A DNA stretch of 64,000 bases from Batkoa obscura (lineage: Eukaryota > Entomophthoromycota > Entomophthoromycetes > Entomophthorales > Batkoaceae), in assembly GCA_030770535.1 (NCBI GenBank), contig JASVEC010000021.1, positions 568,001 through 632,000 on the forward strand. Direction: 5' to 3'. Under the pieces are notes generated by a model. It ran no database searches, was not told the DNA's origin, and worked only from the letters and a program-made list of their open reading frames with translations. Made by a program: the position numbers and the translations under genes. This document shows, piece after piece, positions 10,643 through 23,137 of the stretch (position 1 is the first letter of the stretch; each line of letters opens with the position of its first letter).

Positions 10643-12395
10643 ATGAAATTTTTAAATCAAATTGCTTATACCTTACTTTTCGCTGCTGGTTTCCGTGGTG
10701 AAGAAGCTAAGGTTTCTGACGTATTAGACCTTAACAAGGAAAACTATGCTAGTACCCTTAAGGCTGAAAAACTCATCTTAGTTGAATATTTCGCCCCATG
10801 GTGTGGTCACTGCAAAGCTCTTGGTAAGTTTTATTTTTTGTTTAAATTAGGCTTGGTTTAACCCGGATTTAGCTCCTGAATACGAGCTTGCTGCTACTGC
10901 CCTTAAAGAACATAACATCAAAATTGCTAAGGTTGATTGTACCGTTGAACAAGATATCTGCCAAGAAGAAGGTATCCAAGGTTATCCATCCCTCAAAGTT
11001 TTCTCGTAATTTTCACTATGCTATTTATTTTTGATTTAAACTGACCTTTTTAATAGTGATGGTAATGCTTCCAGTTATGGTGGTCAACGTAAGAGTGACG
11101 CTATAGTTAGCTTCATGAAGAAGTAGGTTTACAACTGCTCTTAGTTTATACATAATTAACATCTTTTTAGACAAGCTCTTCCAGCTGTTTCTGAACTCAA
11201 AGCTGATGAATTTGAAAAGTTCTCTACTTCCGATAGAGTAGTACTTATTGGTTTTGTTGAAGAAGGTAGCAAAGAACGTAAAGTTCTTGATGAGCTTGCC
11301 AAGAAACACCGTAACGATTTCCTCTTTGGTGCTGTCTCAGATAAAAAAGTAGCCAAGAAAGAAGGTGCCTCTAAGAATGGATTTGTCCTTTATAAACAAT
11401 TCGATGAAGGTAAAAACGTTTATGATGGTAAAGTTAACGAAGAAGATCTCCTTGAATTCATCAAAACTAACTCTATCCCTCTCATTGATGAAATTGGTCC
11501 TTCCAACTTCGCTACTTATATGGATTCTAAGAAGCCAATTGCCTACATCTTCGTTGATAAAGTAGAAGATCGTGAAACTTATGATAAAGATCTCAAAGAC
11601 CTTGCTAAAGAAACCAAAGGCAAGATTAACTTTGTTTTCCTTAATGCTACTCTCTACGGACGTCATGCTGAATCTATTAACCTTAAAGAAGAATTCCCAG
11701 CTTTCGGTATTCAACAAATTGAACCAGCTGGTAAATTCCCACTTGATGGTGTTAAAGAACTCAATGCCAAGGCTATTACCAAATTCGTTAAAGAATTTTT
11801 AGCTGGTGATTTAAAACCATCTATTAAATCTGCCGCTGCCCCAGAAAAGAACGATGGACCTGTCAAGGTTATTGTTTCTGATGAATTTGATCAAATTGTT
11901 AATGAAGCTGATAAGGATGTCTTAGTTGAATTCTATGCTCCATGGTGTGGACACTGCAAGAAGCTTGGTAAGTTTATTTTTTTAAAATTTCAGGATCATT
12001 GACACTTATTAATTTATAGAACCAATCTACAAGGAACTTGGTGAAGCTTATGCCGATAAAAAGAACATTGTTATTGCTAAGATGGATGTTATTGATAACG
12101 ATCTTCCATATGGTGCTAAATTTGAAGTCAATGGCTTCCCAACAATCAAACTTTTCAAAGCTGGTAAAGATAAGGAAATCGTTGAATATGAAGGTGATCG
12201 TACTCTTGAAGATTTAGCTAAATTCCTTGCTGAAAATGCTGTGTAAATTTCTTTTTGTTATTTCATTTATGTATTTTTTTACTAATTTATTTTATTAGTA
12301 ATGACGCTAAAGTTGAACTTAAGAAGTCTGAAGAATCAGCTGAAGAAGAAGACTCAAGTGAAAAGGCTGAAGAAGAAGAAAAGGATGAGTTATAA
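10643..12395 (+). CDS. PDI1: Protein disulfide isomerase (KDEL)
   Basis: Six exons: 10643-10823, 10873-11005, 11057-11122, 11171-11967, 12020-12242 and 12299-12395. They sum to 1,497 nt and a 498-aa protein. It catalyses formation and rearrangement of disulfide bonds in the ER lumen. A signal peptide ([19 protein letters not shown]) is followed by thioredoxin domain a with '[17 protein letters not shown]', the redox-inactive b and b' domains, and domain a' with '[20 protein letters not shown]'. An acidic tail ends in the retrieval signal KDEL. Both CGHC centres are complete and the length matches classic PDI. Two introns interrupt a codon right after the CGHC motifs (AL|AP and KL|EP), a symmetric placement suggesting an old internal duplication. 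TATA box at 10578. Confidence 0.97.
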
Positions 12396-12469
12396 GCTTA
12401 ATTATCTTTAATTTTAAATAAAATAAACGTTCAAATTAAACATTATTTTTTATTATCTTTAAATATAAA

Positions 12470-12870
12470 CTGAGAGTTATTATGTTAACATTAATTGTTA
12501 GTAGTTGTCTGTAATTGAGGTCTAAGTTTAATTGAATTGTTTTATTAAAGGAGATGGTTGATAAAAGTAGTAAAGGCTGGAAATTACAGCTTATTTAATT
12601 TTAAGTGATTGGTTAAAATTATAAAAGATAAAAAAATCTTTTAAACCTTGAACTTGAAAGAGAGTAAATGTCCTTATTTGGAAATTAATAAGAGCAAATA
12701 AGTTAGAAGGTCAACACTTCTGAAATTGGATTATAGCCGTTTTATGGATAGGTAGATATTATCAGGCCAAACTATTAAATGAAAGTTAAAATCAAAAAAA
12801 TCATATTATTATAGCTTTATTGTAATCTGTGCTTTTGAAAAAGTTTTGATTTTATTTTATTACAAATTTT
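12470..12870 (+). repeat. Dispersed repeat B, copy 1
   Basis: About 400 bp aligning, at a reduced but clear level, with 54235-54680. Shared blocks include 'AAATTACAGCTTATTT', 'TGGAAATTAATA' and 'CATGGATAGGTA'-like sequence. Short coding-like runs occur in the aligned region but no intact frame. Element class unknown. Confidence 0.6.
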
Positions 12871-13249
12871 AATATTAAGTTATAATATTATATTTATATT
12901 TAATAAACTCTTGAAACAATATGAAACTAAAATTTTATTACATTAAATGACTAAAATATGGTAAAATTACAGAAGTGGCTCAATAGTTACCTAGAAACTA
13001 TATTATTTTAATTTTAATAATAATACTTTGATTATTAATAATATAATTTTTATAATTTTTTATTTATAACTTAATTTCACTTTATTTAACTTTTTATAAT
13101 AACTTTTTTTAAATATTTATATATAATTTTAATCTTTGTTTCTATATCATAACTTTCATAGACTGTATATATAATATTGACAGTATTATTTATTTGTTTA
13201 ATTTTGAAATATTGCTCTGTCAGCCCCATAGTTAATTATAACATACTAA
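12871..13249. other. AT-rich, nothing seen
   Basis: Nearly pure A/T between two dispersed repeats. No frame, RNA gene or repeat unit recognised. Confidence 0.5.
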
Positions 13250-13289
13250 TCGCCTAAGCTGTGTTGTGTTCTCAAGTTTAGAGACAATT

Positions 13290-13700
13290 AATCCCGTGCT
13301 CTTATTTTGATTTGCTATAAGAATTTCTACCTTCGTCTCAAAGAATATTATCCTCTCATTTTGATATATATACTTGTCGGAGTATAAAAGAGATTCTAAA
13401 ACATAATAGCTCGAGGCTTTTTAACTGAATTATTCCCTGATATCTTGAACATTTAATAAAGCCACTAAGTTTACTTAATAGTATTTTACGAAGATTTTAC
13501 AGTAGTAGTATCAGTTCTATTTGCCTTACATAGTCCGTAGCCTATTATGTGCTATTCTTCATAATTCAAATCTATCTTAGTCACATAAACTAAGACCTTT
13601 CGACTTACAGTGTAATCAGCCAGACAATAGCTGTTTTTGACTCCAATCACTGAGTACTAGATTTCACGATTTATATGTGTAGGTTAAGTTATGTATAATT
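13290..13700 (+). repeat. Dispersed repeat A, copy 1
   Basis: The reverse complement of 46690-46960 aligns here. Matching blocks include 'TATTTTGATTTGCTATAA', 'AATAAAGCCA', 'CTTTCGACTTACAGT' and 'TTTTGACTCCAATCA'. This copy holds an extra stretch of about 110 bp (about 13335-13445). One frame stays partly open, with a 'YLPYIVR'-like run in both copies, so it may derive from a coding sequence. Family unknown. Confidence 0.6.
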
Positions 13701-13790
13701 TTATTTATGAAACAGCTTGTCTGCTTTCTTTTACTTAGTAGTGCATATTTTAAACAATAATATATAAATCAAAACATAATATTGTTTTGA

Positions 13791-13892
13791 AATACATGTT
13801 TTTTTGGCTTCATCACTTTTTCTATTTTTTTAAGCACCATTTAGGTGGAAAGGCTATCAGTAAAATTCTTAAACGAAAAAATACATCCCCAT
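13791..13892 (+). mobile_element. MITE copy 2
   Basis: The right half is well conserved (CAGTAAAATTCTTAAACG...ATACATCCCCA). The left terminus is altered (ATACATGTTTTTTTGG in place of TGGGGATG). Confidence 0.75.
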
Positions 13893-14262
13893 GTCTTATA
13901 GTTTAATAATTTCTTTTATAAAATACTATCATTTTAAATTTTAAATTATATTGTTAATTTTTTAGTTATTTAATTTATATATTTTAGTTTAGCCTAAGTT
14001 TAAAATTATAATTAATCTTTGTAATTATAAAATTATAATTTTAAATATTGGGGATGCTTTTTACTATTTTGTTTACTTTTCATATTTAAAAAACCAAAAT
14101 TGTTTAAAAAATCTTCAACTTCACATTTAAATTGCTCTATTAGCAAATTCTTTAATTGTAGCCTTTTGCAGTTACTTTTTGCAACTTTATTGATGTGTTA
14201 AATTTCAATAAGTTCCTAAATGTTGATATTTTATTTTTTATATAAAATTTAAGAAATTCAAT

Positions 14263-15048
14263 ATGAATCCTGAAGATGTTGATGATATGGATTTCCCTTT
14301 ACCAGGGGTAGTTGCTGTGGATGATTTTAGTAATGTTGGACCTAAGAAAATGATTTATTCTGAAGATGAACAAAAGTTTAAAGAGTAAGTTAGAATTTGT
14401 TTTTGTTTCTATTAATTACTTTGTATCTACTTTTAAAAAAAAGAAATTAATAGTTGATGATTCTCTTTTTTTAAGTATTTAGAAAGGAATTTAACATCTT
14501 TTTTTTATATTAGTTGGACCGTTATCTATCCAATTTATTTTGATAAAGCACGAAAATTTGGAAGTGGTGGTAGAAGGGTTAATAAAGAATTAGCTATTGA
14601 TAAACCAAATGTTTTACACTTACTTTATGTAACACATAATTTGGGATTAAAAACAACGTTTGAAGTAAGGAAGATTTTTATTGGTTTAAATATCAATTTT
14701 TATTGAATTTAAAGAAACATATATTGAGTATGAATAATATTGACTTTATATTAAATAGGTATTAAAACGTCATCCTAAAGATTTTGATAATTATGGTCGT
14801 ATTCGAGTAAATTTATTATTGGATAATGGATTTTATTGTTTTGATGACATTACTTCAAGTAAGGAGTTTTTTATATACATTAATTCATTTGTTTAATTTT
14901 ATTATTATTATTAGAAAAACAACTATTATTAAAGATAGCTGAATTGCTTCCAAATGCCAAAGATACTGTTGATGAAGTGGATACTTTTGATCCTAAAATG
15001 TTAGTTGAAAAAGCTAATCAATTGATTGCTAATATTGGAAGGTTTTAA
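14263..15048 (+). CDS. SEC65: SRP19, 19-kDa subunit of signal recognition particle
   Basis: Four exons: 14263-14384, 14514-14664, 14759-14858 and 14915-15048, giving 168 aa with all phases consistent. The product binds helices 6 and 8 of SRP RNA and enables Srp54 loading for co-translational targeting to the ER. Visible family features are 'WTVIYPIYFDKARKFGSGGR' (the WxxIYPxY and GRR elements), 'YGRIRVNLLLDNGFYC' and a Lys-rich 'KKQLLLKIAELLP' near the end. An acidic N-terminal extension (EDVDDMDFPLPG) precedes the domain. Convergent with the next gene, with about 80 bp between stops. Confidence 0.9.
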
Positions 15049-15129
15049 AATAAAAACAAAAATAAAAGTGAAAATGAAGAATAACTTAATATTAAGCAAT
15101 AAAATAAAACTATTATGATATTCTTTATT

Positions 15130-15811
15130 TTAGATTAACCCTGATTGTGTTAAATATTTGATTAAATTTGATGAAAATAAATGATTGTTAAAAGACCAAG
15201 AATGACCTTTTACTTTATCTTCTATTTCATTATTTATCTCTTCTCCTTCTTCATCATCATCGTTAAGATTAATATTTTCCATAGCACTGGTATTTGTTGT
15301 TATTGACAGTGGATTTTTTAGTATATTATTGATATAGATGGATTCAAATATATATTTTAATGTATCTTTTTGATTTTTACAATTAATATCGGAATTTAAT
15401 ACAAATCTTAAACCTGATAAAGTTTCAAAATAATGCAATTTATACGAGTCAGTACTAAAGGTAAAGAAACCATCTCTAAATTTAAAAAATCAATTTAAAA
15501 AATCAATAAAAAATTATAGATATAAAATAAAATAAAACTTACTCTAATTTTTCAGATAGTTTTAAAATAAAGTTTTTCAGTGAGAAAATGGTACCATATA
15601 ATAACTTATTTTTCTCAATAAATTCAGCTTCATTAAAATTCATATTATAATATTCCATATCATACCCTTGTTTATAATCCGGCCAAATAAAATAATCAAT
15701 TGTACTTCCTGGTTTTAAACCTCCTGTTTGAGTAAAATTGATTCGATTTTGAAATTCAATATAATAAACGCACTCACATTCTCGATTAAATATATAAAAA
15801 TTGTATAACAT
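15130..15811 (-). CDS. BET5: TRAPP complex subunit 1 (Bet5)
   Basis: Two exons, 15811-15543 and 15475-15130, giving 204 aa. It is a small longin-fold subunit of the TRAPP tethering complex (Rab1/Ypt1 GEF) at the ER-Golgi interface. The N-terminus 'MLYNFYIFNRECECVYYIEF' gives the first longin strands. 'KLLYGTIFSLKNFILKLS' matches the helix seen as 'LMYGMLFSIRSFVSKM' in animals. Exon 2 has 'DGFFTFSTDSYKLHYFETLSG' and 'LKYIFESIYINNILKNPL', the family's closing helix. Relative to the usual 145-160 aa there is an inserted spacer after the longin strand and an unusual acidic C-terminal tail (NDDDEEGEEINNEIED) of about 55 aa. Confidence 0.9.
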
Positions 15812-15989
15812 TTTAATTGAAGATTAGGTTAAATTATAAAAAATATAAAAAATATAAAAAATATATTAAAAAAATATTAAAATGATAATTACTTAAAAAT
15901 GGAGATATATATATATGTAATTTTTTATTGGTTCAATTAACTATTTCTAACCAATAAAAACCAACCACTCAATACAATCAACTCCCATC

Positions 15990-16334
15990 TCAGATCATCT
16001 CTACTTCAGTAATTATTGTTGGTCTTGTATTAAACCTAATTTTTTTATTAATAATGCCATTTAATTTATAATCTTTATCATCCTCTTTCTTTGATATATA
16101 AGCTAACTTTTTTTTTAGTTCAATTAATTCACCTTCTAATTGATAATTCTCAATAGTTAATAATACTTTGTTAGATGTTGGAGAGAAAGTTAAATCACCT
16201 ACTGTGATAGAAGTATTAGAAGCTGAGGACTCAATGTTGTGCTCAATAACACCTTGTAAGTCTAAGAGAATTAACTCCGAATTATGAAGTATTTGTTGAG
16301 TGGGTTCATTAGGATTGATTTGAATTTGTACCAT
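15990..16334 (-). CDS. CTF8: Chromosome transmission fidelity protein 8 (Ctf8)
   Basis: Intronless, 114 aa. Ctf8 forms the Ctf18-Dcc1-Ctf8 module of the alternative RFC clamp loader, which loads PCNA and supports sister-chromatid cohesion. Characteristic segments are 'ELILLDLQGVIEH' (Ctf8 'W.LVELQG'), 'ITVGDLTF', 'NYQLEGELIELKKKLAYISK' (family 'HHLLEGKVVKLEKPLAVL') and a terminal 'INKKIRFNTRPTII'. Length is typical of the family. It lies 180 bp from TRAPPC1 and is divergent from the gamma-tubulin complex gene at 16457. PCNA lies in the same window, probably by chance. Confidence 0.85.
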   Translation of the reverse strand: MVQIQINPNEPTQQILHNSELILLDLQGVIEHNIESSASNTSITVGDLTFSPTSNKVLLTIENYQLEGELIELKKKLAYISKKEDDKDYKLNGIINKKIRFNTRPTIITEVEMI

Positions 16335-16456
16335 TTTGATAAACTTTTAGTTATTATTTTTTAAAATAGACTAAATAAAATTTAATAAAAACTAAGGGAA
16401 TAAAGCTGACTTTTTTCAAAATTATAAATCTTCTTTTAAAAAAAATAATTTAAATT

Positions 16457-18265
16457 ATGAGTTTTAATAATGATATTCAAATGAAATCAATGAATATTAA
16501 TCAACAAAGTAAAGAAAGAATAGTTTCGCCTTATAAAAAAGAAAAGATAGAATGTAACAATGGAATCAGAAATATTCACTTTGTTGGTAATTTATTTTAA
16601 ATGTCCTATGTTATATTTAAAACCAATTTCATTCAAATAGATACTTTACTCAATATAAAAACAGAGAAATTATATGGAATATCTAATCAAAGAATAATCA
16701 ATAATCAACAATATTTTAATAACTCAATAGAATATATTAAACTGGAAAAGGGAAGTGAATATTATTCAAATGAAACTGAGATGCAATTATTTTTATATAA
16801 AATGAAAGAAATTGATTTATTAAAACAATGGGTTTATTTGTTTCAATTAGTGAATATTGGAGAATATTTTGATAACTTCAAAGTTGAAATTAAAAAAGGA
16901 GAAAGGAATCTGAAGAGTTTAAATAATATAAAGGTTTTTGTAAGTGATTTTAGTTGTAGGTAATGTGTTGATGAGATATTTACTTATTTTTAGATGCGTA
17001 AAAACTTGTGTTTTTCTCATGTATCTCCTAAGGCTCTGTTTAATTTATCAATTGAACTAAGTTTCTATTTAAAATTAATAATTTATTTAAAGTTATGGAT
17101 TAAAAAGTAGGTTTTATTATAATATATATATAATAGTATATAGTATAATAATTCAATTAATATTAGATATTCTAAAACAAAAGGGGCGTATCAACCAAGT
17201 CAATTATTTTTGAAATTAATTCAAGAATTTAATAGAATATTATATCAAATTCAAAATAAGATTAGTTACTTTGAAATGGAAATATTAAGAAACACAAAGA
17301 ATAGAAATACATTATTAAATTTCATACAGTTTATCAAAATTAATTTAAAACCCCTAAATTATTTATTAGAATTGATTGAATTATTGATGGACTTAGGATT
17401 AAGTAAATATTATTTTAATCTATTTAGTATATTAATAATTTATTTATCTTATTTTTACTTTTATTTTTATTTTAGTTGAATTAATTGAACAATCAGAAAA
17501 TGTGTATATTAATACAATAATAATTGAAATAATATTATATAAAATGGAAGAGAAAGAAAAATTAAATGATATTGAAGGATATTTAATTTATAATAAAATA
17601 TTTCAAAAGAGTATTAAAATAATAATGAAATTAATATATGAATGGATAATAATGGGAAATTTATTAAATGATCCATATAAGGAGTACTTTATATTATTTA
17701 ATACTTATCTTTTAGATATGGATCCATTATTATCTCAAGTTATTATTAAAAAACAATTTAATTTAAATATTATTATAAAAGACAACAAAGATTATAATAA
17801 TATATTAACTTTTATTCAATATAATAAAAATAAGAAATATACAAGCATAAAGTGTAGTATTAATAAGATTAATAATACAATTCAATTAATAATTTTATCT
17901 TATCCTAATTTTTTAAATCACATTATTGATAAATTATTAAATATTGGTAAATTTAATATTCTAATTAAAAAATATAAGGTAATTGTTATATTATATATTT
18001 TATATAAATATTAATCATATTATATATCATATATATTATTTAGGGTGATATTAATAATAGTTTAAATTATGATGATTTTGAACATCAATTTAATCAATTT
18101 ATTATGTCTTTATTACCAAATAATAATAATAATAATAATAGTGAGGATATATTACTTAAAACTAATAGTTCGTTACCTTTGTTTAATAATATTAATAATA
18201 ATCAATTTAATTTAAACTTGAATCAATTATCATTTCAATTAAATTACCAATCAAATCAAATAATA

Positions 18266-18297
<32 letters not shown>

Positions 18298-19630
18298 TGT
18301 AATAAATAATAATAAATATGTAATAAATAATAATAAATATGTAATAAATAATAATAATAATAATAATATAATAATTAAAAACATATCCAAAAAAATTGAA
18401 ATTCAAATTGAACAAATTATATTAAAAGAATATCAACAAACATCAAAAATAATTTATAAATTATTTAATCAAAATTATCAATTAATAGATTATTTTTTAT
18501 CATTTCAGTCCATTTATTTATTTCAATTTAATTCAATTGCTCATTTGTTTGTTTCTTCTTTATTTTTAAAAGTAAGTTTATAATAATAATAATATAATAA
18601 TAATATTAATATTAATATTAAATTATCCTATTTTAGATTCATGATCAAGCTCAATACCCTAATAATTATGAATTAAATGAATTATTAAAAAAAGCAAGTC
18701 ATAATCAAGTAAGTGTAATAATAACAACATCAAATCAATTTTCATCTAAAGAATATACCATTCTACTTGATAATATTGGATTCAACAATGAAAATGTTAA
18801 TATATTATTAAATAATAATAATAATATAACAATATTTAAATATATTAATGAATTAACATATAATTATACAATTATTACTAAATTATTAGATAATATTTAT
18901 TTAGCATATTATCAATCAATCTTTCAATTAATTTGTAAATTAAAATTCACCAAGTTTTTTCTAGAAGTTAAGTTAAAAATTAGTAAGTATTTGAATATTA
19001 TTATATGTTAAGATAATGAGAATACTAATTAACATTTTTATTTTAGATAAAGATAAATTTAATAATTCAATCTTTATAATAGCACGATTTCGATTATTAT
19101 TTATTATTAATACTTTATTATCTTATTTTTTAACTACAGTAATTTTAAAATTAATATTCTAATTCATTGTAATAATTCTAATTTTAATTTTAATAGGTAA
19201 TTCATTCAGAATGTATAATATTTAATAGTAAATTAAATGAGATTGAAGATTTATTTTTATTAAAAAAAGAACATAATAATTTTATTAATAAAATGGCTAA
19301 TTTTTGTTTTGTTAAACCAAACGTAAGTTTAATAATAAAATAATAGTTGTTATTTATTTATTCCTATTTTTTAGGCCAAACCAATTATGAATTGCATAAT
19401 TGAAATCTTAAACTTAAGTTTAAATATTGAACAAAATAATTTGAATTTATTAAAAGAAATTGATAATCACCAACGATTTTTATCTAATACATTAAGTATC
19501 TTAGCAAAATCTAATGTCAATTATTTTATTTGTAAGTTATTAATATATTTTTATTATTTTTATATGATTCTAATACATTGATTTTTTTATTCTATTAGGT
19601 GAATTATTAGCATTTGATTTATATATTTAA
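16457..19630 (+). CDS. Divergent gamma-tubulin complex protein (GCP4/5/6-type)
   Basis: Eleven exons: 16457-16586, 16641-16939, 16994-17106, 17167-17402, 17476-17978, 18044-18571, 18637-18982, 19047-19138, 19197-19322, 19375-19531 and 19599-19630. They sum to 2,562 nt, 853 aa, with every junction in phase. The family mark is 'YEWIIMGNLLNDPYKEYFI', equivalent to the GCP 'W...GxLxDPxxEFFI' motif, in exon 5. C-terminal helical segments (IIIKNISKKIEI..., ICELLAFDLYI) fit GCP domain 2. The protein is unusually Asn/Ile-rich and carries poly-Asn tracts from AAT repeats and three tandem KYVINNN units. It is probably a scaffold of the gamma-tubulin ring nucleating microtubules. Which paralogue (GCP4, 5 or 6) cannot be decided by eye; GCP5 is my lean. 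Confidence 0.65.
18289..18370 (+). repeat. 21-bp coding minisatellite (KYVINNN)
   Basis: Three tandem copies of a unit reading AAATATGTAATAAATAATAAT are embedded in longer (AAT)n runs inside exon 6 of the GCP gene. They encode KYVINNN repeats followed by poly-Asn. Confidence 0.8.
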
Positions 19631-19708
19631 AATTAAAATTAAAATTAAAATTAAGAAGTTTATTTTAATTTATTTTATGTCTAATCTTGATCTATTTTTT
19701 ATTTAAAT

Positions 19709-20346
19709 TTAAACTGTACATACAGTTGATTTAAAAAATTGTTTAGGATTACCATTAGATAATAGAAATTTACGATTTAATTCTTTTAAAGAGAAATCTA
19801 AAAATAAAAATAAAATGATTAATATTAAATACAATAATAAATTAGAATAATAATATATATAAAAAGAACGAAATCTAATAAATTTGACTTACCTTTAAAA
19901 ATTAAATGAGCTTCATTATAATATTTATAAATACTTTCTGCTTCTTTTAGATTGAAATTATTAATATTAAATTGTTGATATTGAATCTTCTTATTCTCTG
20001 ATACCCTTGATAGAAATTCATTATATTTAATCTCTTCTTTATTATTCTTATTATTAAATTCATTACTACTATATTTCAAATCAATAGTAGAATTAGCTCC
20101 AATAATTAATCCTTGATTCTATTTAAAAGAATAAAAAAATATTATTAAATATGAAATATAATGAAACTTACAAATTTCTTTTTACCACTAATAAATTGAT
20201 TCAATTGATTAATAAACGATAATTGAGTGGCTTGAATAGGCTCACTATTTTTATTAAAATAAGCGGTTGTACCATAGAAATTATTAATTTCATCAATTGC
20301 TAATAAAACTGGGAATCTAATAAAAAATATTATTATTATTATTAGA

Positions 20347-20378
<32 letters not shown>

Positions 20379-21688
20379 GATATCATTATTATTAAATATA
20401 AAATTAATTCTTACTCTTTTTGTTTCTCAAGTACATCAAATAATAATTTCATACAATCTGTTGATACAGCTAAATCATTAATACCATTGAGGATTATTTG
20501 ATTTAATTTAGTTCCTTTAGAAAATTTAACTTGATTAAAAGTTACATCATTTTCTAACACAATCTAAATAAAAATAATATTAATTAAATTTATTATTTTA
20601 TGTTATTATTACATAAACTTACTTTATCTAAATTATCTTTATTAAGATATTGAATTTGTTTTAAAAATTCATTAGTAAGTTGAGGTTGTTGATATAAATC
20701 TTTTTCAATATCTGGATTATAACTACTTGTACCATTAACCCAATTAATAGCTATAAAATAAATAATTGAAATTATTATGATTATATTATGATTATATTAA
20801 GTTTACCATTTGGTATATAAATTACAACCCAGTTTTTCTTAATTAAACTATATGATACTAATTGAAGTAAATGACTGCTCTTTCCACTTCCAGACATACC
20901 ATCTATAATAAAAAGATTGTATATTAATATTATATTTATTATATAATTAATATTTACCAAGAATGATAGGTAATTGCTGTTTTTTAGCATCCATTTCATT
21001 AATTAAATTAATCAATTTTAAACTTGAATTTCTTAATAACAAACTGGCTTCCCCAATAAAATTAAACTTTTAAATTATTAATATTGAATAAATATTATCA
21101 TCTTTATACAAATCGTAATAAAACTTACTTCTTTTTCTAAAAATTTGGGTAATAATTTTAATTTATCCGATTTTTTTAATACATTAGGTAAAGAAAATAC
21201 TATATTTTCATTTGTTTCCACCATATTTTCCTATTAATAAAAGAAATTGATTCATTGAAAATTAAATTCCATTTCAAATTGTAGAATAAATGCTTACCAC
21301 ATTCATTTCAGGTACCATTAAACTAGTTGCTTGCATTAAACTCCAATTTTCAGGTTTAACTTGTTCTAAAGAAATGACCTATTTTTACTCAATATTAATT
21401 CTTTTTTTCACAAGTTTTGAACATCATAAATATCTAAGCACTTACTCTTTTACTAGTATTACTAGGTCCTGATTTTTTAGTAAATGCAGTTGTTTTTTTG
21501 ACTGTACCGCCTAATCAAATTGAGTAAAATTTAATATTCTAACCTTGATTTCAAATTCAAGCTGTATAACATACCTGATTTTAAACATAATCCACCAATG
21601 GTATTAAAATACCTTAAACTACTAGTTTGTTGAACTAGTTTCAATCCGACCCAAGGTTTATTTCCTTTAATTAGTGTTGAGGCTATCA
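19709..21688 (-). CDS. RSM23: Mitochondrial small-ribosomal-subunit protein mS29 (DAP3/Rsm23)
   Basis: Multi-exon gene on the minus strand starting at ATG 21688 and ending at TAA 19709. mS29 is a GTP-binding subunit of the mitoribosomal head. The N-terminus (MIASTLIKGNKPWVGLKLVQ) is basic and suits a mitochondrial presequence. A P-loop 'DGMSGSGKSSHLLQLV' is followed by 'KKNWVVIYIPN', matching DAP3 'GK..TL...A...DW.V.HIP'. Further on are 'VLLAIDEINNFYGTTAYFNK' (Walker B plus the DAP3 'Y.T.Y' segment) and a final 'FSLKELNRKFLLSNGNPKQF'. An intron sits one codon before the P-loop. Convergent with the GCP gene: the stops are only 78 bp apart. Confidence 0.85.
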
Positions 21689-22120
21689 TTTTAAAATAGT
21701 AAAATTCAAAAGTTAAGAAATTCAAAAAATTGAAATTTGATGAATTTCTACATTTTGATCCTATTTTTATAAATCCCAATTTTTTTTAACAATTTCAATT
21801 CTTTTTGTTGAAGAAATTTCTTTTATGTTTAAAATTGAATATATAAGTTAATATAAAATTTGGTAGATTTAATTTATAAATTCAAAATAAAACCTGCCCA
21901 TAACAAACATAATAATATAAAGTCTATGATCCCCACCTTTATGACTGATCTTGATCGCTCCATGGTGTCTTCTTTAACTTACTTTTATGAAGCTTGATCC
22001 CTGTTTGACTTTATCCCACCTTAAGTTTCATTTATATCAATACACTCTTTTTAGACAAATAAAACAATGATAATTTGGTGTTAAAAATAACTCAAGTAAT
22101 AAAAGAAAGCAAAAAATAGT
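21689..22120. other. Spacer between mS29 start and PCNA end
   Basis: AT-rich spacer holding the mS29 promoter and the PCNA 3' end. Nothing further recognised. Confidence 0.5.
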
Positions 22121-23137
22121 TTATTCGTCATCAATTTTAGGAGCTAAAAAGTATTGTAAATGACCCATATCATTAATAGGATATTCAATTAAGATAGGTA
22201 AACCTTCTGAAATATTTAAAGAAACGGTTGGTGATAAAGGAGTAGCTTTAGCAAATGAAAGTAGATATTTGACAGCAAATCTTAGTGTAATTGGGGATGC
22301 ACATCGAATTACAGTTTCTACAGTATCCTATAAAATTAGTTTTTAGTTATTATCATTACTATTATTATTAATATTAATATTATTATTATTATTATTTTAA
22401 AAACAACGATTACTATTACTATTATTATTTTAAAAACTTACATTATCAATACTGCTATTTCCTGGTTTAATACAGGTAGAGCCATTGCCAGTTTCACCAC
22501 TAGCACCAAATTTAATACTTCCTTTCGAAACTTCAATGACAACTAAAAAATTCAACTTTGATTAAACAATCTTATTAAATTTTTTTAACAAAAAAACTTA
22601 CTTGAATCACTTAAAGTACTAAGATCTCTACAAATTTTAAAAAATTCAGCTGAAGACATTGTAATAACGGTATCATATTTAGTTTCTGGGATACCAAAAT
22701 CATCAGCATCAAGATTGATAAGACGAAGATCAAATTCACTAACTCTAGTTTCATCTAATAAAAAATTTTAAAAAATTCAATATCATTGTTTTAAACCAAA
22801 ACTAAAATTTTAACTTACTTTGAGAACTAAAAGTCAATCCTAAAGTTTGAGCTTCATCATCTGCTTTTAAAACAATACTATCATCATTTCCTGAACATTT
22901 TAATATTTTATTCAAAGATAACAAGGATAATCCAAGAGTCAAATGACGATCACATCGGTATGGTTCAAAACCGTCTGCTTTTAATAATAAGGAAATTAAA
23001 GCTACATGACTGGGATCAATAGCTTGTACCTTAATACCATGATCATCACAGTTGAAATTGGCTTCATTAACTAAATCTTTTAATGCTTCAATTACTTTTT
23101 TTAATACACTGCCTTGGGTTAATTTAGCTTCAAGCAT
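22121..23137 (-). CDS. POL30: Proliferating cell nuclear antigen (PCNA)
   Basis: Four exons: 23137-22819, 22754-22602, 22542-22442 and 22327-22121, giving 259 aa, the usual PCNA length. The sliding clamp encircles DNA and tethers replicative polymerases and repair factors. The N-terminus 'MLEAKLTQGSVLKKVIEALK', the DNA-facing 'CDDHGIKVQAIDPSHVALI', the 'YRCDRHLTLGLSL' segment (family 'FRCDRNLSMGINL') and the C-terminal 'PINDMGHLQYFLAPKIDDE' (interdomain/tail region, family 'Y.LAPKIE') are all clear. The conserved Lys of the SUMO/ubiquitin site lies in the central region. All exon phases close correctly. Confidence 0.97.

Noticed and set aside
14048-14060. Single MITE-like end TTGGGGATGCTTTTT
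   Set aside because: No matching opposite end or core nearby; could be chance.
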